DNA of 64,000 bases from Rhizomucor pusillus (Eukaryota; Mucoromycota; Mucoromycetes; Mucorales; Lichtheimiaceae). This document shows positions 26,801 through 35,376 of this stretch, piece by piece (the first letter of the stretch is position 1; each line of letters starts with the position of its first letter). The stretch lies in assembly GCA_900175165.2 (NCBI GenBank), contig FWWN02000467.1, positions 23,169 through 87,168 on the forward strand, in the 5' to 3' direction. A model generated the notes under the pieces. That model worked only from the letters and a program-made list of their open reading frames with translations, ran no database searches and was not told where the DNA came from. The position numbers were made by a program, and so were the translations under genes.

Positions 26801-27784
26801 GCATGTCGCAAACGGTCTTTCTTCAAAGCGTATGCCAAAAGATTGTCGTCAAAGAACTCAACGTCTTCTTCGAACCAATTGGGCACGCTTTGCTTGTCTT
26901 CCAGAATGGCCTTGAGTCTTTCAATATTGTTATTTTCGATGGCTTGACGGATCTGTTTGATAGAGCAGCGCGTGCAACAATCGCTCTCGTCCACCGATGT
27001 TTCGTATTCACATGCGGATGCGGCTCGGTCTACCTGCCGTTGCTGTCTCAATTCAGCCTCTTGTTGCTTTATAGCAGCTTTTCCACGAAGTTTCTTGACT
27101 TTAGGCGTCGATGATTTTGTCTCCGATGTCGTCTTTCGCTTCGTTCCCGGCTTGCGCGTAGAAGTTGTTTCCTCTTCATCATCATCATGTTCAAAAGAAC
27201 TTGAATCGTCCGAATCCAGTTCCATAGGCTCATGGCCCTTGAGGCGAACGATGGCACGTGTCTTGGACATTCTGGTACGTCTGACAGGCGACTCCGAAAG
27301 GTCAGAATTGTTGCCAATCGCGTAACCTGATTCCGTGCGCACGAGTTCTTGGAAAGCTGTCAAGACCCTGCTCGCGCCAAGGTCAACCTCAGCTTCCCAA
27401 GTATCTTCCGTTGCTTTGGTTCCGGCACGGCGCACAAGATAGTACATGGTGTTCTGGATTTTGTCAGATCAGCATCTGGAATCCGCCTTATTCGTGTTAA
27501 CTTACTCCAACGCGCTTAAAGTCTCGAATAGATTCGATTGGCTTGACCTTGACATTGGTTTTTGTCGACCTCTTTTCAGAAGATAGGCGTTTTTCGCGTC
27601 GCTTCAAGCTTGTTTTATTGTCCTGACGTTCCGGAACAAACTAAGGAGACAGTTGAATATAACGTTAAAGATCCGACGAGAATTGTATTGTTACCGAGTC
27701 ACGCAGACGGTCTGTTGCTGGTCTCTTGATTCTTGACGAAGAGCGAACAGGCTGTTTTTTCTTGGTGTTGGAGCTACGTGTCAT
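17859..27784 (-). CDS. Giant ankyrin-repeat PARP with chromodomain-like N-terminus, WGR and PBZ finger
   Basis: Transfers ADP-ribose from NAD+ to proteins or chains, probably on chromatin. The protein is roughly 2,700-2,900 residues over about 20 exons. Order: basic N-terminus (MTRSSNTKKKQPVRSSSR); chromodomain-like segment (DFKRVGNTMYYLVRRAG ... EDTWEAEVDL); acidic then Lys-rich linker; more than 25 ankyrin repeats from about 26.9 to 20.3 kb (for example RTPLHVASINGHYDVVKYLL); WGR (VLWTRWGAFGEEG ... KTGNHWEDRNEF); PARP regulatory domain; catalytic domain. The H-Y-E triad is intact: LLWHGSKPENF, GEGIYFADMFSKS, and the Glu in NEYIV. The C-terminus carries a PBZ motif and an acidic tail. The WGR and regulatory domain resemble DNA-dependent PARPs rather than tankyrase, which has SAM and no WGR. 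Frames stay open with good splice sites throughout, so the gene looks functional. Confidence 0.9.
17930..18004 (-). other. PBZ (poly(ADP-ribose)-binding) zinc finger coding segment
   Basis: Within the last 50 residues of the PARP the sequence reads RRVCSYGYECKNKD followed by DLEHGKKYQH. This fits the PBZ consensus of APLF and CHFR: basic-x-x-C-x-[FY]-G-x-x-C, seven residues, then H-x-x-x-[FY]-x-H. All four zinc ligands, the aromatic-Gly pair and the late Tyr are present. Confidence 0.72.
27340..27570 (-). other. Chromodomain-like segment at the PARP N-terminus
   Basis: Exons 2 and 3 join as ESIRDFKRVGNTMYYLVRRA, then GTKATEDTWEAEVDLGA and SRVLTAFQELV. The pattern of beta strands (YYLV[KR]), TWE and a final amphipathic helix follows the chromo/chromo-shadow fold. 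Only part of the usual aromatic cage is evident, so methyl-lysine binding is uncertain. Confidence 0.45.
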
Positions 27785-28097
27785 TATGCAGACTTTGTTT
27801 TGGCAATTATCAGAAAGTTTGCTGCCGCCTTTTATATCGTGCAGCTGCATAGCCACAAGTTCATAATTTGTGTAACACAACTGCTGTAACATTGGTTAGG
27901 TTGTCATGGTAACCTACTACGACTCTCGTTGCCTTGACAACGGTTGCCTTGGCTTCGGACTGTCTCTCCATCGGGATGGGAATGAAGGCACTAATGATCT
28001 CAGTGACATCATTCAAAGTCGAGTACACATATCCATTTCATTTTCTCCTTATACATTGGTGTCTTCTGAAAAAAGTCGTTTGTTTATTTCACATACT
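27785..28097 (-). promoter_or_regulatory. PARP upstream region / arginase 1 downstream region
   Basis: About 313 bases lie between the arginase stop and the PARP start, both genes on the minus strand. It must hold the arginase 3' UTR and the PARP promoter. No specific element was recognised. Confidence 0.35.
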
Positions 28098-29181
28098 CTA
28101 CAGCAAAGTTTCACCGAGGCAGCACCGTGCCAAGGAGCAACCAACTTGAACAGTTTGGAATACAGCCTTTTCATCTTCGAGCGACGGATTCACTTCCATT
28201 ATATCAGCTGCTACCAGCAAACCAGTTTCTGCCAAAGCTTCACAGATGTAATGACCTTCTCTGAATGTCAAGCCTCCACGAACAGGAGTTCCCTGCATTA
28301 AAAGATAAGCATCTGTTATTTTCCCTTATCGGCGCCAACTTCATATTTTATCTTTACTAACCGTGCTTGGTGCCACTGACGGGTCCAAAGCGTCAACGTC
28401 AAAGGAAAGATGGATAGGCAGGTCTCGATTGGGATTCACGTGGTCAAGTGCCATGTCAACCACCTTTCCAATTCCCCACTTGTCGACATGGTGCATGGTA
28501 AAGGCCTTGATGTTGAGTTTCTTGATAATCTGTTTCTCAAAGTTATCAAGGTCCCGCAGGCCAATATAGACAAGCTTGTTTGTCTTCAGTAAAGGTTTGA
28601 CCCAGATGAAATCGGGATGCTCTTCTGCTATGCCGGTAAGGAAACTGAGAGGACAGCCATGAATGTTTCCGGATTCAGTGGCCCCGGGTGTGTTAATATC
28701 CTACATGATATCCGAGTCATCCCAAGTTGAGTTTCGCTTCCAAATATCAGTTATATATCGATACACTTACAGCGTGAGCATCCACCCAAACAAGGCAAGC
28801 ATCAGGATGAGCACCGAAGACACCAGAGACTGTAGCCAGCGCGACAGAGTGGTCGCCGCCCAGGGTAAGGACAAAGTTGCCTGCCTTTGCGCGCTCATAA
28901 ATCTGCTTTGATACGTGCTGGGTCACCGCAGAGACATATTTGGGCTGCTTCAAGTTCAACACATCTGGATCCGACTCAGGGCGCAGTTGAGTGATGTTCT
29001 TGTTGGCTTCATGCTCAACCTGCCATCCCATCTCCTTGAGCTGCTCGGCAAGGCCAAACTCGACCAGACGAAGCGGTCCTTCTTCAACACCTTCGCGAGG
29101 CTGACCGCCGTTGAAAGGAACACCCACAATGGAGACCTTGTTCGCAGCAAGAAATATGTAGTTTGGTAGTTCAACGGTCAT
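28098..29181 (-). CDS. CAR1: Arginase, copy 1
   Basis: Mn2+-dependent hydrolase converting L-arginine to urea and L-ornithine. The N-terminus (MTVELPNYIFLAANKVSIVG) leads to FNGGQPREGVEEGP. Metal motifs are in order: LTLGGDHSVALAT, VWVDAHA joined across an intron to DINTP, HGCPLSFL, SFDVDALDPSVAPSTG, and TPVRGGLTFREG. The end GCSLARCCLGETLL is the usual fungal arginase C-terminus. About 320 residues, with introns after DAHA and inside STGTP. All six Mn ligands appear present. It starts 132 bases after the stop of an ALDH gene on the same strand; the same pair recurs at 51.5-54.8 kb. The urea made could be exported, degraded or exchanged with DUR3 uptake. Confidence 0.94.
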
Positions 29182-29313
29182 ATTCGTTTTAGTATTTTCA
29201 GTTAAGTTACAGTATTTAAAAAAGGGGTAACAAGTGTAAGGAAGGGCAGAGACGCTTTTTATCGATCCGAGGTGTAGTGCGTAACCGTGTGAAAATTCGA
29301 CTTCAGGAACCAA

Positions 29314-31417
29314 TTAAACTCGTGCCTTTTTGAAGTAGAGGAAAAGCAAAAAGATAAAGATAGCCAATTTCTTGAGGGGACCCTTCCATGCCTTGAGCTT
29401 GAGACTGGTTGGAGACGTAATCATGAGCATGCGGAGCATGCCCATGCGGTTGGAAGTGTATGGAGGGTAGCGAACTGCCATTAAACTCTCCATATTGAGC
29501 TTCTTGCCCATGACTGACCGTTCATGTGTGAAAGTACGAAAAGATCTGGGACCGTGATAGTTTCCAAGGCCGGAATTACCAACGCCGCCGAAGGGCAAAG
29601 CATATTCTAAGCACAAGTTCGTCATGAGTCATGCCAATATGGAGCACTTTCCCTTTATGCTACATACCGGCTTGGTGCATTAAGCAGTCGTTAATGCAGA
29701 CACCGCCAGATTGGGTATTATCCAAAACTGACAATGACATATTAGTCACGGCCTTCCGAGCATACATCATGACTTACTTTTTTGGGCGAGCTTCTTCTTG
29801 TTGGTGAAGGCATACAGCACGAGAGGAGGATGGCTGGATATCAAATATAGAGTTTAGACTTTCCCACACTTACGCTTCTAGCGTCTCAACTCACTTTTTG
29901 TTGATCATATGGATGGCATCATCCAAATTCTTGTAAGGAATGACAGGAAGAATAGGACCAAAAATCTCATCGCCCATCAGAACTTCATCGTCAAACTTGA
30001 CGTCGGTAACTAGAGTAGGAGCGATGTATCTCTCTTCGCGATCATAGTCACCACCAACAGCGATAGCACCACTCTTGCGGTTGTTCAGCATGCTCATGAT
30101 ACGATCAACATGTCGAGTAGAGACTATTCTGGCATAATCCTTGGATTGCTTGGGGTCAGGACCAAACCATTTGTTGATTGTCTTGCGGAAAGCTTCTGCA
30201 AAGGCATCCATCTTATCTTCGGGAAGCAAAACGTAATCTACGGCAATACAGATCTGGAAATGTTTCAACGTCAGATAATCGCTTATATACCTAGCCCGTT
30301 TTCCTTGTATCGATCTTACCTGACCGCAGTTGTAGAACTTGCCAAAGCCAATACGGTTTGCGACAACCTGCAAATCGGCGTCCGGAAGGATAACGGCAGG
30401 TCTATTATCACCGGTATCTATGAGAACGTTGCTTCTGCCTCAATTACGGCAATACTTACGATTTGCCACCCAACTCCAACGTGACACCAGCGAGGTGTTC
30501 CGCAGCCGCACGCATGACGATCTTGCCAACATTGCTGCTTCCAGTATAAAAGTAATGGTCAAAGTGGTATTTCAAAAGTGCAGTGGTCTCTTCGACGGCT
30601 CCGTTCACGACGCGGTAGCATTGATTATCGAGATATTTCGGGAAAAGTTCGGTGATCAAGGCGGCAGTGTGGGGCGATATCTCAGATGGCTAATGATACA
30701 CGAAATTTTATAGTTACTGTTGTCCCACAGAGTTTTATTTTAACCTTACCTTCAAGATGACCGTGTTACCACCGGCGATGGCTCCTGCCACAGGCACAAG
30801 AGACAGCTATTATGAAGAGTTAATTACTCTTTTTATACAATTAGCCTCAACGAAACATACCTGGACAGGATAGTTCCAGCAACCTGTGTAATTCGAGTTA
30901 GAAACCTTGGATAGCTCTCACATGCTCAATTTGCTGCTCACCAATGATTAAGACAGCTCCCAAAGGTTCTTTTCGGATGACAAGCTCTTCCATGGCATTC
31001 ATTTGCATACGTGGCTTCACCTTCTCGTCTTTGGCAAGAGTGTCGAGGTTCTATAACGTCCACCGTCCATCAGTCTAAGCGTACAAACGACTTTGAAGTG
31101 CTGTCATACTCACGTCAAGGAAGTAAAGACATTCTTCGAGCACTGGTGCAATGTCACCACTCATTGCCTCCATGCGGGGCTTCCTCATATCCTTTGCCAT
31201 CGCCTCGTAGAATCGTTCCTCATTGTCCTTGACGAGATCGTACAAGCGTTGCAGTTGCTGTTTACGGAAAGCCAGACTGCGTGTTTTGCCTAGAGGAAGT
31301 ATCTCAGAATTTCATGAATTGGTGCAAGTATGACATTTGACAAATACCAGTGAGAAACACACGACGGACCAAATGTACGCTGTCTTCCAAGGATTCGGGG
31401 GAAGTGTAAGTAAGCAT
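29314..31417 (-). CDS. HFD1: Fatty-aldehyde dehydrogenase, ALDH3 type with C-terminal anchor, copy 1
   Basis: NAD(P)+-dependent oxidation of aldehydes to acids; the membrane-anchored ALDH3 branch (yeast Hfd1, human ALDH3A2) acts on long-chain aldehydes at ER, lipid droplets or mitochondria. The N-terminus is [20 protein letters not shown]. Motifs: [29 protein letters not shown] (general-base Glu), the catalytic Cys in KFYNCGQ followed across an intron by [25 protein letters not shown], and [16 protein letters not shown]. The C-terminus ends in a hydrophobic segment ([17 protein letters not shown]), a tail anchor. About 500 residues in roughly eight exons. The paralogue at 52.6 kb lacks the intron next to the catalytic Cys. 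Its stop lies 132 bases before the arginase start. Confidence 0.92.
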
Positions 31418-32399
31418 AGCTAAAGGACAATGAAAGAAAAGAATGGATGAAAAAGGAAGAAGTTGCAGAGTAGAAAAAAAATGCGGGGACGGCAATGGCT
31501 TTTCACATGCTGAGGTTCATGTCGTTCAAAATGCCGTAATCTTTAATTTTCTATTTACGCGGAGCACATGTATCCGCCCAGGTAACTGGACGTAATCTCC
31601 AAGGCAAGCATCATATTGCTCTTTTTACCGTAGAGCAGAAAACGTGAAACCCATCGAGGAATTGATTCTTCAGCTAAAGTAGACTCGCCCAACATTGCCG
31701 GCTGTGTTACAAGTTTTCTGATTTCAGGTCCTGCTTCAGAAACTGCATGTTGACAGTCCAGATGAACGAAGCGGATATAGATCTTTATACATACAATCGA
31801 GTTTATTACATTGTATGCTCCTATGGCGTGGTCCATATTGAAGCCTTGTGATATTGAATGTTCATTCTTGTTGATTGTCTTTTGTATGGATGCATTCAAC
31901 CGCTAATGATATTCATTTATTGGTTGATGAACTTCCTTCTTCTCATTATGTCCGTATACGGCAGATGGAAAAATATTTCTAAATTACTGACTGTTCTAAG
32001 CTTCTCACACCGTGAACTTTCCAGCGTAGCTTTTGCTCACGGTGTGGTTCCACAATTCTAGCCATAATACAAACTTAAAGGTTAGAGAGGGACAGGTAAA
32101 ACTATGCATATTCTATGATGTTCCTGACACAGCGTAAAATCGACGAGCCTCCAAGGACACGGCCCAGTGCTCATCTCAAAAAGTGAATTATCTTCTATTC
32201 TTTCCGCTATACACAATATCTCAGGAGCGATGCAGACGACGGGTACAGCACACAAACCGATGAGGCAGAGATCACTGCTTTTACAGAATGCCGACGACTG
32301 GAACTGATCCAGAGCATATGTCTGCCGTACAACCGGAGAAATTCCGAGACATAGTTTGAAGCGATCAGAATGCTGACCATCCTTATAATTATCACTGCG
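31418..32399. other. Intergenic, ALDH copy 1 to MULE relic
   Basis: Holds the ALDH promoter. A minus-strand frame at about 31555-31770 encodes a coding-looking peptide (SEAGPEIRKLVTQPAMLGES ... FLLYGKKSNMM) ending with TAA at 31555-31557. It was not assigned to a family and no clear upstream exon was found; it may be a gene fragment. The rest shows no recognisable coding sequence. Confidence 0.35.
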
Positions 32400-34255
32400 G
32401 GATATATCAATCGATCGAGCCCCAGCATCACCATTATACTATTAGCAAGAAAGAACAGTGGATTGGTGCTTATACCTCACGGTCGCTACATTTAGGGACG
32501 ACGACAACAAACTGTGTTGAAGGAGCACATACTGTAATCAAGGATAATTTGACTTCTTCAGGAACTATCTCAATTGCAATGGAATCTATAGATAGATATG
32601 CACGTTTTGAGGTACGTGGAAGAGCTGCAGATATGTGGTGTCTTAGATACATACGTAGCATGATCAGAATGATAAAAGTGGGATCACGGAGAATACAGAT
32701 ATTTGATAAAGATTGAAACGAAATAAAAATAGGAAGATTCAATTAGCTTGTATGATGGGAAAGACAAGCTCGGCCGTGATTATTTTGTTGCAAAAGATCA
32801 TAAAGGAGGATAAACAGGTTGGTCGCGAAAGTTTCTCGCTTGCAGTTGAAGCTATTAATAGGGAGCTTGCCAAACCAGTAGTTTCAAAAGAAAGCGAACA
32901 GGATCCCGAAAAATGCAATTGCGAAATACGAGTCAATTATAACATTCTCTGCTGTCATCAACTGGTAGCACACCTCTAATGTAATACCATCCCGGTGATT
33001 ACTTTGTCCTCATATAGAAGGTACAGTTGCCGTCCATACATGTTAATGCTATGCTCTACAAGCAGACCTTCTGTATTTACTGAAGTGTAGCGGTAGAGAA
33101 AAAGCCAGAGTTTGGTGAAGTTCCACCAGTCAGCCATGAAATACGCACCGATGTGAAGCAAAAAATGCAATCATTATTGTATAATCTTGAAGAACGGTTG
33201 GAGGATGCTGGAGGCGACCAAGCCAGGCTTGCTATGATGGCCCGCATAGAAGCAACCATGGGCCATGATGAAGAGGTATCCTTGAAAGACCGGCAGCCAC
33301 CCAGCAAACTTAAGTCCAAGGGCAGGCCACGAGGGACTGGACGTCTTTCCGCGGCGAACGAGCTACTTGACAAGCACATACGAGAACAACAAAAGCTTGA
33401 TCGAAAACGTGAACGATTGAATTCTCAAAACGATTCGCAGACTGGTCTGCAGGAAAATCAGAAAAAGCATCAAAAGAATAGACATCCATTCAAAAAGCTA
33501 CGAGTTGTTGTAAATCCACCATCCCCGTGAATATTCAAGAGCTTGAAGTCTTTCTAATATATGCACTCAATTCTTTTCACTTGTTTTACAGATCGACATT
33601 GCCTGCATTTAAATTTGAAGCTGCTTGTCAGCATGATTTGCGTAAATTCATGGTAAATTGCGTATCTTCTGTTTCTGATGTAAAGGCAAATGGTAACTGT
33701 GGATACCTTGCATTTGCGATCAGCCTAGGGGAACCCGAGGATGCCTGGAGGAACGTTCGGCTTCAGTGTCTGCAGGGACTTACAAGCCGCCGAGAGCATT
33801 ATACTCCACTTTTTTGGTTTACCTGACGATTACAGAACAGTCAGAAGCTCCTTACAATGGTATGATGGTCCATATGGTGCTGAGCACTGTATGCCAATGC
33901 CACTCTTTGGTTACGTCCTGGCAAATGCGTACAAGCAACCAATTCATTTTTTTTCTGCCCTGGATTCGTATAGCTTTCTTCCCGATAACGCTCCCGCAGC
34001 ACAATTCTCCAGTATCTTGTTGCTGATGAGGCATTCAGCGCATTATGTAAATATTCGCTTAGCCATGGGTGCGCCAATTCCTCAAATCACCATGTCCTGG
34101 AAAAGACATGCAACTAAGGATAGTCTTGCCTAGGAGCATCGGCTTACGGAGCAAATGGATATGTTTACAAATTTTTCTAGAGCATTATCTTAAGGTGGAC
34201 CCAACGGAGCAGATAGACCTTGAAGATATCTTGGATCCATCACAGCTGGTATAAA
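32400..34255 (+). pseudogene. Degraded Mutator-like (MULE) transposon protein: transposase tail, SWIM-like finger, OTU domain
   Basis: Plus-strand pieces in shifting frames match the C-terminal half of plant- and fungal-type MULE proteins. Near 32445-32580 reads KEQWIGAYTSRSLHLG followed by TTTTNCVEGAH, a conserved MULE transposase tail. At 32913-32975 lies a CxC...CxH arrangement (CNCEIRV ... CCHQLVAH) like a SWIM finger. A basic linker with KSKGRPRGTGRL is at about 33310-33350. The OTU protease-like domain opens with VKANGNCGYLAFAISLGEPE (Cys codon 33698-33700) and continues to YVNIRLAMGAPIPQITMSW. It is broken: a six-T run at 33810-33815 shifts the frame, TAG at 34131-34133 stands where Trp is expected, and a further shift follows. 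The DDE catalytic core and the terminal repeats were not found. Confidence 0.65.
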
Positions 34256-35376
34256 GTTTCCTTCAGTAATACGCTAGAATATTTCGAATGATTATTGGAT
34301 GTTGTGTCTGAGGCCATGATGTTCTGAATATGTTGTGTCTGAGGACTTATGCTCGCTGGGCTTAAATGTCGTGTCCGAAGGAGATCCCAAAATGATCCAA
34401 CTTGCCTCTATTACGTACAAGATGTGTAAATGCCTCGACCTCGATGACTTCTAACGGCTCTTCTAAAACCTTGTTCTCCTTCTTTCAAGTCTGCCACAAG
34501 GTCACGAGGACAGAGGTATCTGTCAGAAATGCGAGAAAACCAAATATGAAAAACTTCCCCACTGCCATGTAGTGTAGGATATGCTAATATGTGCCAACCA
34601 TATCATAAAATATGCACTCTAGATCGTAATCTCTAGAAGCTCTTCGTATAACTTCTAAAATCTTCTCCACAAAATAGCCGGTAATGCAGGTGCGTATTGA
34701 TGTCCACTGGGTGGTGTGTCAATCCTTTTCAGAGACCACCCCTTTTTGCTCCGTGCCTAATGAGTCAGGTGGACAATAAGTTGCTATGGAAATTCCCTTA
34801 CCCAAAAGCAATACAGAGATCAGAATTCTATGCCCTAAGATTGCGATGTTCGCAAGCCAGTGTCACAAATAACCCCGCAAAGTTCGTGCGAACACATAAA
34901 TTCCTATATATGGTTGATTGCACGACGGACGATAGCGAGTGGGAGACGGGAATGTCTCGTCAGCGTGAGAGACTTTTTCTCCAAATAGTGGAAAGGTGGG
35001 CAAGGTCTATCTGAGATAACGACTCACAGCATTCGAGTACCGGGTTTTGGTGTTGCATGGGAATTTTTGGGTCGATATGGGCAGACAAGAGGTCAGCGTT
35101 TGAAAACAAGGGCGCATGCATCCACGCAAGACTGCTGATGATAGTATAAAAAGCAAACCTGCCACGTCTTTTACCTTTTTCCTTTTTATTTACTTACATA
35201 GTTCTTTTTTCTATACTCCCCCCTTCTTTTCCTCAGCTTCTATATCTACCATATTTCTGCTTCGTTGATCTATTCCTTTCCACAAGAACACAACGGAAAA
35301 AGAACGTAGAAAGGTTAACACACGTTACAGGTTGTCGACCAACCCAAACAGTACATAGAAGAGTACACAGCAAGAC
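34256..35376. other. Intergenic, MULE relic to lactate permease
   Basis: No gene recognised. Contains the imperfect direct repeat TGTTGTGTCTGAGG (near 34300 and 34335, with a weaker copy near 34365), perhaps part of the transposon's end. The last 200 bases are pyrimidine-rich and form the permease promoter and 5' UTR. Confidence 0.35.
35160..35376 (+). promoter_or_regulatory. Pyrimidine-rich leader of the lactate permease
   Basis: T/C-rich stretch with several TTTTTCCTTTTT-like tracts directly upstream of the start codon, typical of strongly expressed fungal genes. No specific factor site was recognised. Confidence 0.3.

Larger units (their letters stand above)
28098..31417 (-). repeat. Arginase-ALDH block, copy A of a duplicated gene pair
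   Basis: Same gene content, order, strand and near-equal span (3.3 kb) as 51462-54774. Several intron positions are shared. The two copies are diverged at protein level, so this is an old segmental duplication rather than a recent repeat. Confidence 0.8.

Noticed and set aside
17859..27784. Tankyrase as the identity of the ankyrin-PARP
   Set aside because: It has a WGR and a PARP regulatory domain and no SAM domain, so it belongs with DNA-dependent-type PARPs that gained ankyrin repeats.
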